Positions 50,101 through 58,147 are shown, counted from the first letter of the stretch. The stretch: 64,000 nt of DNA from Zeugodacus cucurbitae (GCF_028554725.1 NC_071668.1:15607501-15671500); one strand, 5' to 3'. Numbers and translations: made by a program. Notes: generated by a model not told the origin, from the letters alone.

Positions 50101-53100
50101 ACCTTGTACTTCCGAGCACTCTGAAACGCCTTTTCAAATTTGATTGTAACTTTGAAAATATTCACCGGAACGATATGAAATTTTCTATGTGTATTCTTAA
50201 ATATATGTTCATTAAGAAAATGAAATAAAAAAAAATCGATTTTTTGAAAATTCTAACTGTATATAACCCCTTAAGAAACGAAAATCGCCAAGCTGATAAA
50301 AACACGTCTTAAACGTAACGGTTGCTACAGGCAACATTAGCAATGAATACAGCTGACAACTGAAATATCTTATTTCAGGGGCATGTATATCAATATACTA
50401 TATATAGTATAAACGTAAAAAAGGTATACAATTGAACTCTCCAAGCCAGTGAAATATTAAATTTTCCATTTCCCATCATTTTTTGAACATATCACGTTTA
50501 TGGTATATCAATAGAATTAGGTTTCGACTTTTTATTATAATTATGACGAATCGTCTATCATCGATAACAGTGATGGAACAGATTTTTCATACTCATTTAT
50601 ATGCATTTATAATTATAATTAGATACATACATATGTACGTATATGGTAAATAAATAAAATAATTGATTTAAATGCTATCTTCATATTTCGGGGTAAATAG
50701 TATAAAAAGCGACTTGCATTTTCATACTAAAATATATGTATATATATGTATGAATCTATTAGTGTATGTATGTATGTAGAAGCATAACAACATTATCTTA
50801 TCACGTATGAAAGAGCATTGATATTAGCACTAAGGATTAGTTGGGAAAACGCAAATGCAGTTGATTGCTCCCAAAGTAAATACATTAAGCATTACTATAG
50901 CGCGCTTGCACACCCGCATACACAAACACACCTGCAAGGCGCGTGCACACAAATATAGCCACAAACGGAAATTCGCAGAGTCATATATAACTGTATGTGT
51001 GTGTGTGTGTGTTGAAAATAAATAGGTAAACATGCTGCCAATTAATCGTCGTGGTAATCACCACTCTGGCAAACGCCTCCACTATCGCCAAATAAATAAT
51101 GACGAATGAATTAAATTTGCAGCTGTTTGCATTTTTTTTTTCTATATATTACTTTGTTGTTGTTGTTTTGCTTTTGTGTTTTTATATTCGCAATTTTTTT
51201 TTGTCGATCGCATATCCACCATTGCATTTTTAATTAATTTCTTTATATTCTTTGTTCTTCAACGTAAATCGGCAAAGACCTTTAATTGTAGTCTGAAAAA
51301 AAATTACTAAAAACAAAAAATTTAAACGGCAGACGGCAGAGACTGAGGTGCCCATAAACTTGCTTGTGTACATATGTATGTATGTTCTACACACACATGG
51401 CAAAATTAAATTGATTGCCAATTTGTTTTTGTAATTCAAAAATCAATCAATTGCTTTGTTTGCTATTATGTCAGGTCAAAAGGTTAACATGACTTTTGGT
51501 GCGCGTTGTTGTGGACTGACAAAAATTTTTTTAAATTTACCTATATATTTCGTTTATTTTTTTTTTTTTTTGTATTTAATTTAAAGACAGATGAATTAAA
51601 TGAACTGTGGGAAAAAAGTAATATATATTTTTTTTGAAATTATTATTTAATTTAAACTTTCAACTGAACTAATGGAGATAATATTGCGTCCGATAGAAAT
51701 TATTCTTTTAAATAGCTATTTAGTATCCGAAAACCAGAAAAATTTTATATGTTTTGGAGCTATCCAGCTCCTAGAATCAGGATATGGTCGATGGAGATTA
51801 TGGTCCCTACATGAAAATCGGCATGATACCACAACCAAAGTTTCTTTCGAGCTCTATTCCGAAGATCAAGCTTAATTTTTCATGTCATAACAATTAAGGC
51901 ATGTTTCTCTAGCAACATATTATGTTTTGACCAACTAATATCATTATATCGAATGTAATTTTTTGATAGGAATGTAAACCGTTGCTTAATATTAGTGAAC
52001 GAAGCCTGAAGTCTCAACTCTTCACCAAATTTTTAGCTTTTAATGATAATTTTATTGAGCACATCAATTGTTTTATAATATTGTGGCTTTACCTTTTACC
52101 CTTTTTATGATTTTGGTACTTTAACAAGACTTAGTCTACTAATAAGTCGAGAACTCGAGTCAGAATTAGAGTCCATATAAGAATAAGTGTTGAAATCGCC
52201 TAATATTTGAAGTATTATGACCATCTTAGTTCTCTCAGCAATACCAATGAATCTAAAAACGAAAATTCCTATTATTTTTTTAACACACCGCTTATATAAC
52301 TGTGTAAACTGAAAAGGGAACAAATCAATCTGAAATCCTATAGCTTCTAAAATTATAATTAGAGTATCATAGTCATCAATATTTTATTCCAAGTAACGAT
52401 CTCATCTCGAAGAAGATATGGCAATCATAGTACATTAAAATAAGAGATACACATCCACAAAAAAAAAATTGTTTCTCATGACCTGGGGGTCTTACTATGT
52501 GTGCCTTATGTTTTTGGGGTCGCTGAATCCCGCTTAACCCCATCAGATCAGTCAAAACATAACCCCAGATAATCAATATGGCGAACAGCGTTTTTAAAAC
52601 TTCATCGGATTCGCTTGAAACTCGCTACTCGGGGGTTTTCTAATGATTTCTGATTTCAAATCCGGTGTCGGTTTTTAAAAATTCGAAATTCGAACGCTAT
52701 TTTTAAATATCGGAATCACTCGATACTCGTTACTCAGCGGTTTTCCGGGTCGCTTTCAATCAATTTTAACAGAACTTCTCAATTAAGCAAAGAAGCCACT
52801 ATATTCATATTTACGAATCTCAAATAATCTTCCAAGGCAATGAATTCTTTTGGCTTAAACAAATTGTGAGAGTGGTTTGAGCGCTCTGTTAGGCCCTTTC
52901 CCTAAGCCAAAAGTCATATGGTAGGAAAAAATATGGTCAATGAGGACTTTTGTTTTTCAAACAGTAAATGCAATTACGTTTTGAGCAATATGCGCATGAA
53001 GAGAAACACAAATTTCATCGCTTGACTAGGCCTTCAGTGTTCGCTTTTCTAATGTTGTGCGGTTTTCATGAAATTTAATTTTATTTTCTTTATTATTTGC

Positions 53101-55208
53101 TTTCTTTTTTGTAATTTTATGACTGACCTTTCATCAAAACGTACAAAATGGACAACCCCTAATAGAAAGGTGAAATTGAATACGCCGGAGGGTGTGTGCA
53201 ACTAAACAAGAATAATAAAAAAACCAAAATAGATAAATAAACCCAGCTCATAATATGCAAAGACAAGGTAACTTAGGGAAATTTAGCGCTGAGTATGTAC
53301 AGTATGTATGCTTGTGTTGTTAGAAGTGAGTGACATGCAGAAGATAGACATTCTTCATATTCATTGAGGCATATAAGTATGTATCGTATGCCGCTTTACC
53401 ACCATGCATTGCAACTATATTTCGTGGTACACCCCACAATGTCGCCATGCAGCAGAGTCTCTGCGTTGTGACGCAGCTGTTAACGTGCTAAGTTGTACAC
53501 GCCTATGACGTAGCTGTTATCAAGCTGATGATGATTACATGTCATTTAAAATATTTCAGCGCAAATGAAGTTGCACACACCTCAAAAATACATATATATT
53601 TTTATTCTTTAAATTTTGTGTTTAAATGGTAAAAGTACTAGGAAAGTAACTATGCAGATATGATTTTATCGTTGGTATAGTTCAGATAGACTACGAAAAG
53701 ATCAAAAACACTAGTATCGGCAGAGAAAGCATTTTGCTGATAATAGATTAGTTAACCAAGGTTCGTTCATATACTCTTACAATTGGTATATAGTAGTAGT
53801 CAAATCCTCCTCATTTCCTTTCCTCTCTTTTCCTTTCCTTTCCTTTCCTTTCCTTTCCTTTCCTTTCCTTTCCTTTCCTTTCCTTTCCTTTCCTTTCCTT
53901 TCCTTTCCTTTCCTTTCCTTTCCTTTCCTTTTTCCTTTCCTTTCCTTTCCTTTCCTTTCCTTTCCTTTCCTTTCCTTTCCTTTTTCCTTTCCTTTCCTTT
54001 CCTTTCCTTTCCTTTCCTTTCCTTTCCTTTCCTTTCCTTTCCTTTCCTTTCCTTTCCTTTCCTTTCCTTTTTCCTTTCCTTTCTTTTCCTTTCCTTTTTT
54101 TCAGGGACAATGGGCTCACTTGCCGTGAGACAAAACATTCATCAGGATGTAAGATGTTGCATGGAGGAAGACGAGATTGAAACAGCTAGACACTTTCTGC
54201 TTCGCTGATCATATTTTGCCAGAACTGTTGCGACCAACCAGATGAACTGGCTCGTTTAGATATTAACCGGCTTAACAAATTTGTTAAGCGTTTGTCGATG
54301 TTTTAAGGTCTGTGGGATTTCACAAAGAAATGGCGATTGTAGCTGTCTAAGTGAGATCTAGTGGATCAGCCCATTAACCTAAACTAACCTAACCATACCA
54401 TATACCCAAAACAAAATACAAATCAGCATAGGGCCTATTTAATAAGTCCAAGTTTTGATCCTCAAGAGATCTGTTATCATCTGAACTCAAGGAACTTTTT
54501 TCTCGTTGGCAAGAAAAAGTTTGTTGTTACAACTCAAAGTTGATCTCCCACGAGTGACGAGTGATCGTATATTAGATTGCGCTGACTATTTCTTTGAGAA
54601 CAAGATTCAGTCTAGTTTCTGATCACCACCATAACTACTTATGGTATGCAAGATAATCCCAATCTTGATGTTCCTAATCTAACCTCCAACAAGGCTCGAG
54701 GTCCAATTCGAACCCTATCTAGCCCGATCAATTCACAGAAAAACTTATGAAAAATTTTGTAATAACAACAACAACTTCTTATTTTTTTAACTCACATAAT
54801 CTCCTTACAAATATTATATGTGTTCACATAAAGTCTCAATTGTAAATAAATATGTTATTTGGGAATTACCTGCGTCGGAATGTTATGACAACTTGTCATG
54901 ATTGACAATGGAATCATAAAATGACACATGCTCATAAAAACATACAAATGCACATGTACATATCTACATATTTACAAATAAATATCTACCTATGCTTACA
55001 CGCATACGCCTTCCCACCGTCTTGTGAACTACATATAATACATTGATCTTACAATAAATGAAAAATAGTATTCCAACAACAACAAATACTCACCTTGACA
55101 GGTGCCATGACCGACACGAGTCAGGAAGAGCAGCAGCCGCAGAACCACAATAACCGCAATTAGACTGTCGGCACATAATCTGCAACGGTAATTCACAGGA
55201 ACCGGCAT
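20657..55208 (-). CDS. Ret: Ret receptor tyrosine kinase
   Basis: Nine coding exons: 55094-55208, 29398-30176, 24070-24235, 23913-24010, 23472-23854, 21915-23169, 21700-21840, 21441-21631 and 20657-21371. All junctions are GT-AG and phase-consistent, giving 1280 residues, in the size range of insect Ret. A signal peptide (1-38) is followed by the cadherin-like and cysteine-rich ectodomain, a transmembrane helix at about 720-742 and a cytoplasmic kinase: GEGEFGKV 804-811, AVKML with Lys831, HRDLAARN from His935, DFG from Asp955, then VPVKWMAPES. All catalytic residues are present, so it should be active. The tail contains YVDM, a possible PI3-kinase SH2 site. Ret is the GDNF-receptor-type kinase of neurons and gut in animals. 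Intron 1 is 24.9 kb and intron 2 is 5.2 kb; both are full of mobile DNA, which does not touch the exons. Untranslated exons upstream are possible. Confidence 0.93.
23472..24235 (-). CDS. Ret exons 3-5: ectodomain
   Basis: Exons 24070-24235, 23913-24010 and 23472-23854. They encode cadherin-like ectodomain sequence starting DDPIGNKIIFTDKDSL and ending in PETVYL, joined in phase 2 to exon 6 (NITWHDAYQRS). The exon 3 acceptor is only about 70 bp from a LINE 3' fragment in the intron. Confidence 0.88.
24310..24573 (+). pseudogene. 3' end of an I/jockey-type LINE
   Basis: Fifty-five codons and a stop (24310-24477) read EEESSKYFLLQSPAFARLRL... to SKRFVAL, the typical end of the second ORF of I/jockey-like LINEs in flies. 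After the stop comes a short 3' UTR and a tail of AACCT repeats ending at 24573. It is 5'-truncated and lies inside Ret intron 2 on the opposite strand. Confidence 0.7.
24768..28068 (-). mobile_element. Full-length RTE-clade non-LTR retrotransposon
   Basis: 3.3 kb insertion in Ret intron 2, flanked by an exact 13 bp duplication CTCAGAATTATTC at 24755-24767 and 28069-28081. The 3' end (low coordinate) closes with a GAA microsatellite tail, not poly-A, as usual for RTE. The 5' end begins GGATGGAGTCATATGTAGAAG and this terminal block is present about two and a half times in tandem. It shares the transcription direction of Ret. The perfect duplication and intact ORF suggest a recent insertion. 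Confidence 0.92.
24800..27766 (-). CDS. RTE ORF: AP endonuclease and reverse transcriptase
   Basis: A single 988-codon frame without stops. Domain order: apurinic-like endonuclease (CTWNVRTLN, AIQEMRWTG, VLGDFNARVG, near residues 20-260), a linker, reverse transcriptase (KAAGADGLPAELFKYGG, RPGKSTTDQIF, FRQGDSLSCDFF, AYADDIDI) and a C-terminal basic region with RRLRWLGHVVRMDES and GRGRPPLRWKD. The protein nicks target DNA and copies its own RNA onto it. I chose the first ATG (27766); eight codons upstream a GTG continues the frame, preceded by TAA. All key motifs look complete, so the element may be competent, but activity is not shown. Confidence 0.92.
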   Translation of the reverse strand: MRNPPFDDDHGKRIKDYDLRACTWNVRTLNWEGASAQLVDVLVRVKADITAIQEMRWTGQGRKKVGPCDIYYSGHIKERKFGVGFVVGERLRRRVLAFTPVDERLATIRIKARFFNISLICAHAPTEEKDDVTKDTFYERLERTYERCPRHDVKIVLGDFNARVGKEGVFGTTVGKFSLHDETSPNGLRLIDFAGARNMVICSTRFQHKKIHQATWLSPDRITRNQIDHVVIDGRHVSSVFDVRTLRGPNIDSDHYLVAAKIRTRLCVEKRTRQQTQGRFDIDKLQSQPTAERFSTRLALLLSESTHQHLGIRELWDGISNSLRTAATETIGFRKSQKNSWYDEDCRLAVERKQTAYLAMLRSTATRAGWERYRELKREARRICRKRKKEAEMREYDELDKLADRGNARKFYEKIRRLTEGFKTGAHSCRTPSGDLVVDDQSILCLWREHFSSLLNGSESTTPGDGEPDSPIDDDGTDVPLPDREEIRIAITRLKNNKAAGADGLPAELFKYGGEELIRCMHQLLCEIWSEESMPDDWNLSVLCPIHKKGDPTICANYRGISLLNMAYKVLSSVLCERLKPTVNKLIGPYQCGFRPGKSTTDQIFTMRQILEKTREKRIDTHHLFVDFKAAFDSTKRSCLYAAMSEFGIPAKLIRLCKLTLSNTKSSVRIGKDLSEPFDTKRGFRQGDSLSCDFFNLMLEKIIRAAELNREGTIFYKSVQLLAYADDIDIIGNNTRAVSSAFSRLDKEAKRMGLVVNEDKTKYLLSSNKQSAHSRLGSHVTVDSHNFEVVDNFVYLGTNINTDNNVSLEIQRRITLANRCYYGLSRQLKSKVLSRRTKTKLYKSLIIPVLLYGAEAWTVSTSDETALGVFERKVLRKIYGPLNIGNGEYRRRWNDELYVLFDDIDIVQRIKRQRLRWLGHVVRMDESAPALKVFDAVPAGGSRGRGRPPLRWKDQVEKDLSSLGITNWRQTAKRRDAWRTVVDSAITA
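28082..28452. other. Ret intron 2 segment without recognised features
   Basis: Between the full-length RTE and its short derivative. AT-rich, no coding or repeat pattern recognised. Confidence 0.4.
28464..28771 (+). mobile_element. Short internally deleted RTE derivative (SINE-like)
   Basis: 308 bp flanked by an exact 11 bp duplication CAGAAATCAGA (28453-28463 and 28772-28782). It starts with GGATGGAGTCATATGTAGAAG, follows the RTE 5' UTR to just past the ORF ATG (CCTCGGATG), then jumps to the RTE 3' end (TATAACCGCGTAAGCGG ... CGCCAGT). The ORF is wholly missing. It has both RTE ends and its own target duplication, so it was inserted as a unit, presumably using RTE protein. Confidence 0.88.
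28783..29397. other. Ret intron 2 segment, nothing recognised
   Basis: Runs to the donor site of Ret exon 2. Purine-rich on the plus strand; no repeat or gene seen. Confidence 0.4.
29398..30176 (-). CDS. Ret exon 2: cadherin-like ectodomain
   Basis: Follows acceptor CCACTTCCAG in phase 1, completing GD/PAVYFPMSAVKLNLPF, and ends NPHFKQ at a GTGAGT donor in phase 0. It contains LDRNDNGPEL, which resembles the calcium-binding DxNDNxP motif of cadherin repeats, as expected for the Ret cadherin-like domains. Confidence 0.9.
30505..31196 (-). pseudogene. Broken Tc1/mariner-superfamily transposase
   Basis: Recognisable pieces in order: RYTIQQQVEIINIYYRNSESVA, a stop, TLRALRPT, a deletion, then NEAYFWLNSFVNKQN, PLHPEKITVWCGLW, MWFQPDGTTSH (usually QQDGA) and WPPRSCDLTPVDYF, a second deletion, and a frameshifted RGGHAKDIEFQT end. 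One end reads GAGCGCTACTTTTTTTT and the other carries CTACAAAAGTAGACC. It has at least one stop, one frameshift and two deletions, so it is dead. It lies in Ret intron 1. Confidence 0.8.
31197..32432. other. Ret intron 1 segment, nothing recognised
   Basis: AT-rich intron DNA with a TTGTTGTTGTTGTAGCAGC run near 31842-31860. No coding sequence or clear transposon end seen. Confidence 0.4.
33197..34041. mobile_element. 845 bp inverted-repeat element, possibly Harbinger-like
   Basis: The ends match at 32 of 35 positions, each containing CCTATTCCCGTTGTCGTT. The interrupted family A sequence resumes with CAT on both sides (33194-33196 and 34042-34044), so the target duplication seems to be 3 bp, as for PIF/Harbinger elements. 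A minus-strand frame with MEKYPAYAKDFRKR weakly recalls the Myb/SANT partner protein of that superfamily; that link is tentative. TCGTCGT repeats lie inside the left end. Confidence 0.7.
34194..34441 (-). mobile_element. 5'-truncated RTE copy, 248 bp
   Basis: Almost identical to the last 240 bases of the full-length RTE at 24768, including the GAA tail, with a 1-base deletion. It is flanked by an exact 9 bp duplication TGAATCGTT (34185-34193 and 34442-34450). It is a typical aborted reverse-transcription product inserted into family A. Confidence 0.9.
35265..35660 (-). pseudogene. I/jockey-like LINE fragment in the left half of the foldback
   Basis: Read on the minus strand it gives QLGFN, SIKILLTQGK and, after frameshifts, GHCPYKNWNQ and AWKKMRWKHI, resembling the end of ORF2 in I/jockey LINEs (ILTGH ... 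EEDE). Stops and frameshifts make it non-functional. It pairs with the fragment at 36060-36400. Confidence 0.55.
36060..36400 (+). pseudogene. I/jockey-like LINE fragment in the right half of the foldback
   Basis: Contains FKAQLAAIKIALDLIS, similar to an RNase H start, and LDKSWSVTRSFWPKANRKMSR before the frame decays. Nucleotides 36225-36350 match the minus strand of 35340-35480 (GGGCTTCAACTGAGCTG in both). Confidence 0.55.
37039..38196. other. Ret intron 1 segment with microsatellite-like DNA
   Basis: TACATA/CATACA-rich DNA, with no coding sequence. Nothing else recognised. Confidence 0.4.
38197..38400. mobile_element. Mariner-type MITE, 204 bp
   Basis: The ends are near-perfect inverted copies (about 29 of 31): CGAGGTGTGTTCAAAAAATA at left and its complement at right, followed by TA. 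The interior retains a scrap of mariner 3' coding DNA (CCAAAAATCGAATTTGAGAAG). It is an internally deleted mariner. Confidence 0.85.
39108..39960 (-). mobile_element. Degenerate family A repeat, inverted copy
   Basis: The left edge (ACAAGTAGAATTCGGTTGCA, then TAGTCTAGCAATTTATTTA) is the decayed complement of the right end of the 32642-34771 copy. Further on, AACTTCGAGGTCCTCATGTTCGA and GGCGTGGTTGTGATTCG also match its complement. The boundary at the far side is unclear. Confidence 0.55.
39961..42762. other. Ret intron 1 segment with one inverted-repeat candidate
   Basis: No gene recognised. At about 40527-40885 the palindrome AATTGATCAATTAA occurs near both ends in inverted context (GGAGCTAATTGATCAATTAAA and TTTAATTGATCAATTAATTT), a possible 350 bp MITE. 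Elsewhere only AT-rich intron DNA and short GAGA and CA runs. Confidence 0.4.
42763..43210 (+). mobile_element. Mariner remnant with duplicated left end
   Basis: The left terminal repeat plus the end of the transposase gene is present twice head to tail (starts at 42763 and 42952), followed by one right end at about 43186-43210. The coding scrap reads SLKELKAIPKIEFERCF and then RYYFKGG, the C terminus of mariner transposase. Most of the gene is deleted. Confidence 0.8.
43211..45596. other. Ret intron 1 segment, nothing recognised
   Basis: AT-rich; the short ORFs have no recognisable content. Confidence 0.4.
45597..46092 (+). pseudogene. Second broken Tc1/mariner-superfamily transposase
   Basis: Same family as 30505-31196, opposite orientation. 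Begins CGCTACAAAAGTAAACCGATGG, shows YTIQQLVEIINIY, a frameshift, LRALRPIYDR, a deletion, then FGERVISRNHPVNRPPRTCD, LTSLDYFLW, SNKPATIDKL and NWVQRLDLW. It keeps the C-terminal part lost from the other copy but lacks the central catalytic region. Confidence 0.8.
46093..49292. other. Ret intron 1 segment, nothing certain
   Basis: No coding sequence recognised. Around 48310-48860 there is low-complexity DNA that might be an old MITE, but no matching ends were found. Confidence 0.4.
49293..50496 (-). mobile_element. Mariner remnant interrupted by a TTAA-type MITE
   Basis: The left end TA-CGAGGTGTGTTCAAAAAC (49293) and the right end near 50465-50496 are inverted copies. Minus-strand coding scraps LPQPTYSPGMPL (normally SPDLAPCDF), FPKLKTILKG and KELKAIPKIEFEKCF belong to mariner transposase; the third catalytic Asp region is mutated. 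Without the insertion the remnant is only about 475 bp. Confidence 0.8.
49544..50274. mobile_element. piggyBac-type MITE, 731 bp with TTAA sites
   Basis: TTAA at both edges (49544-49547 and 50271-50274), each followed by a perfect 19 bp inverted end GGGGTTATATACAGTTAGA. The interior is AT-rich and has no transposase. It inserted into the mariner remnant and is therefore younger. TTAA duplication is the hallmark of piggyBac. Confidence 0.88.
50497..53815. other. Ret intron 1 segment with minor repeats
   Basis: Contains TG and CA runs (near 50995-51011), a solitary decayed mariner end at about 52263-52292, and an imperfect duplication of about 100 bp around 52610-52760 (AAACTCGCTACTCGGGGG / GATACTCGTTACTCAGCGG). 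No coding sequence recognised. Confidence 0.45.
53816..54098 (+). repeat. TTTCC pentanucleotide microsatellite
   Basis: About 280 bp of nearly pure TTTCC repeats, with a few units carrying one or two extra T. It makes three overlapping low-complexity frames on both strands that are not genes. It runs directly into a LINE fragment. Confidence 0.95.
54101..54394 (+). pseudogene. 3' end of an I/jockey-type LINE
   Basis: Reads VRCCMEEDEIETARHFLLR before a stop, like the cysteine motif and HFLL block at the end of I/jockey ORF2, then degenerate sequence and a tail AACCTAAACTAACCTAACC at 54376-54394. It is 5'-truncated at the TTTCC array. Confidence 0.65.
54395..55093. other. Start of Ret intron 1
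   Basis: Runs from the LINE fragment to the Ret exon 1 donor (GTGAGT on the minus strand at 55093). No further features recognised. Confidence 0.4.
55094..55208 (-). CDS. Ret exon 1: start codon and signal peptide
   Basis: Starts at the ATG at 55208. Encodes 38 residues with a basic N-terminal part and the hydrophobic core LIAVIVVLRLLLFL, ending HGTCQ plus one base (phase 1) before GTGAGT. The split codon completes to GAC, giving CQ-DPAVYF at the start of exon 2, 25 kb away. Confidence 0.85.
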
Positions 55209-55229
55209 GTTGGATCACTGAGTATGCGA

Positions 55230-55251
55230 GTGTGTGTGTGTGTGTGTGTGT
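55230..55251. repeat. CA dinucleotide repeat in the Ret leader
   Basis: Eleven TG units on the plus strand, that is (CA)11 in the Ret transcript direction, beginning about 22 bases upstream of the Ret ATG. It probably lies in the 5' UTR or core promoter. Confidence 0.85.
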
Positions 55252-56202
55252 CTATAACGGAGTAGGTGTACGATTAGCCGCAACCCTGCAGGGTAGCTAA
55301 AGGAATGTTTACCGCTGTGTTGTTTTGCTCTTTTCTTTCCGTTCTTTGCTTATCACTTGTTGTCACACTGTCACTTTGTCAACTACATATGCCGCTCTCG
55401 TGCTTTCACAGTACAGAATAGTGTTTTAAAGCGTTACTTCCACATATGAGTATGTGCACATGACACACAAGAATACATGTAGTTGTTGTAATTGTTATTG
55501 TTAATAACGTTTGCTTGTTGTTGTTGTTGATTGTTTTGTTTATTTGTATTTGTTTTTCTATTTATTTTTATTATGTTTTTGTTTATGTTTTCTTAACGCT
55601 GACTTATTGGTTTTTAAATATCGCACATGATTGCTTTTATGTAGTTATTTATGGTTGTTGTTGTATTCATCTTTTTTTGTTTTTGCACTTGCTATTCTTG
55701 TATGTGTCGATTGTTAATTTGTTTGCATTTCAATTACAAGCGTACATGTCTTAAGCATACACACATATACATATACATATACATATATGTCTATATGTTA
55801 CTTTTATCAATTAGTTGTTGTTGTTGTTGGTTATTTGCTTTCTATTAGTTTTTAGTGTGTCTTGCAAATTGTTCTACAAAATTGTTTTGTTATTATTCAC
55901 TCACACACTTATCACTTCCTCTATTCTATGCTGTAGTTGTCAATATTCATTCACAGCATTGTAAAGATTCCAGAAGGTCATGTACCTTCTTATGTTGGTA
56001 TGTACACTAGGTGCAAATGTATCCGCTGTACTCATGTATGTAGCTAATTGTTTGTTTGTTTACATAGTGAAGCTGATAAATAAAGTGAATGTGTGAATTA
56101 TTAAGTGTCTTCAATAAAACATAGCAAAATTTGGTTTTTGTAGAAACCATGTGGAGAATAATGCAAAATTTTGACAAATTCTTAGCAGTATATTTAAGTA
56201 TA
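55252..56202. other. Immediate upstream flank of Ret
   Basis: Contains TTG/GTT-rich runs and CATATA repeats. No convincing TATA box or start-site motif could be fixed for Ret. Confidence 0.4.
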
Positions 56203-56418
56203 CGTGGTGTGTTCAAAAAATAATGGGAATTTTCACTATAAAAAAATATTTTTTCATTCGTTTACATTAATGTTGTGAGCTTTTAACCAACCTAAATCGC
56301 CAAAGAAAGCAATGAATATAGCAGAAAATTTAATCGTACTTCAGGCGCATTTATATCACAGAAGAAAAAAATTACTATTAAAAATTTTAAAATTCCCGAT
56401 ATGTTTGAACACGCTTCG
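56203..56418. mobile_element. Mariner-type MITE, 216 bp
   Basis: Flanked by TA on both sides (56201-56202 and 56419-56420). Ends CGTGGTGTGTTCAAAAAATA at left and the complement of CGAAGCGTGTTCAAACAT at right, related to the MITEs at 38197 and 42763. No coding remnant identified. Confidence 0.8.
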
Positions 56419-56485
56419 TATGTTTCTAGTAGTGAGAGGTTATGCAAAACCTATGATTACACTGTCCAACACTTGGGTGGGCATT

Positions 56486-57926
56486 GGACCAAACTAATTT
56501 TTTCCGGGAGGTGTTATAAGTACAAAAATTACATTCTACGGTTTTCGAAGTTAGCTTCCAAAATCGAAATATTCGGATTCGAAGTTTGAAAAAAATATGA
56601 TTAATTACAGAATATTACACTACTGGAAAAAATTAAGGGATAAAAAAAAATTCCAAATTTTTGGGCAAATTTCAACAGGCTTTAACTTCGAAAGAAATGG
56701 TCGTTCAAGAAAGACGAGGAGAGGTAAAGAAGGAAATTAAAGAACTTTAAAAATGTTTAACCTCTGCGGTTTTTGAGTAAGCGTAAAAAAACCAGCAACA
56801 AAAAATTTTTCAAAATTTTTTTTTGGTCTACGGGCGTGTAAAAATTCAGATCCATAAGGATCGGATACTTTGTTCATTTAGCTTTAATTTGGTTTTTTAA
56901 ACACCTCGATACGTCCACTTCTCTCCGAGATATCGGTCTTCAAATGGAAAAGGATCTTTTGGTCTTTGATTAGCGATATCTCAGCAACTAATTATCGCAC
57001 AGAAAGTTAAAGTTGGGTTTCAAGAACTTGAATGAATTCTCATTAACGACTAGTCATTGCTTTTCCGAAAAAATATGTTTTTCTTATTGTCACATGAATT
57101 TGAAAATTTAACAAAAAAAGGGCTTTTGGTGGTTTTTTGGAAAATCGAGCGCTAGATCAAAAATATTGAGGAAACCACTAATGTTAAGTGTGCCTTTTAC
57201 AGTTCAATATGTCCACAAAAATCAAATTAATCAAGCCAGCCGTTTTATTGTTTCACTCGATCAAATTTTTGAAAAAATTAAACGATCACGTTTTTTGCTC
57301 TGAAAAGCTCATAATTTAACAAAATGAGAAAAAAATCATTTTTCCTATCTTTTTCCACATTTTTGCTTCCGAAAAAGCTTAAATTTAAAAAAAAAAAAAA
57401 CAAGTTAAGGAACAAGTTGTCTGCGATTGGGGAAGTTTCGTGCAACAATATTCGCATTGACAAAAGGTTGTCGCCGAATTTTTTTTTTAATTTTCCATTT
57501 CTTTCGAAGTTGAGGCCGTAAAGTGAAATTCGCCCAAAAATTTTGAATTTATTTTTGATCCCTTAATTTTTTCCAGAAGTGTATTAATTACAGGACTACT
57601 TAGTGTATATAACTTTTTCGTCAAGCTTATATGACAGACGATATTTATTTTTCGATATATAATTTTTTATTTTTTCCGAAGATCAAACTTTGACCCTTAA
57701 AAAGCTTAAGGGAACACGATTAAATTAAGTAAACAATTTTGATTTTAACTATATTTTGAATTTTTAGAACTATATCCTGTAAATAATAATTATTAATTTA
57801 AAAAGCCCTTTTTTCGAACATTGAATCCAAATATTTCGATTTTGGAGGATAACTTCGAAAATCGGAGAATACATTTTTTTTTACTTATGACACAATCTCC
57901 TGGAAAAATTTAGCTTGGTACAATCC
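56486..57926. mobile_element. Outer inverted-repeat element
   Basis: The arms 56486-56592 and 57814-57926 are inverted copies sharing GGTTTTCGAAGTTA / ATTTTCGAAGTTA and TCCAAAATCGAAATATT. They flank an inner element (56618-57581). Outer ends are unclear; similarity fades beyond the arms. No ORF. Confidence 0.65.
56618..57581. mobile_element. Tc1-type non-autonomous element, 964 bp
   Basis: Flanked by TA (56616-56617 and 57582-57583). The ends are CACTACTGGAAAAAATTAAG at left and the complement of CTTAATTTTTTCCAGAAGTG at right, with imperfect inverted similarity continuing for about 85 bp (GGGC...TTCGAAAGAAATGG). The CACT start and TA target fit Tc1-like elements. It has no transposase. Confidence 0.8.
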
Positions 57927-58147
57927 CCAGAAAAAATCGGGTTTGCCGCATAGTGTTATAGACAAATGTTGTTAGTTTAACTTTTTATGATGTAGATCTT
58001 GAGATCTATGAAAGGTCTCATAGTCTGTATTGAAAATTACGATTAGTAAAAATAAAAAAAAAAAATCAAATTACATATTTCGTAAGTCGTTTCTAAAATA
58101 CCTCACGAAAGAAGTAGGAATAATTGACAATTAGCTAATGATACTCT

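Noticed and set aside
53783..54208. Open frames of 100-140 codons on both strands over the TTTCC array
   Set aside because: They are translations of a pentanucleotide microsatellite (repeating SFPFL or KERKG), not proteins.
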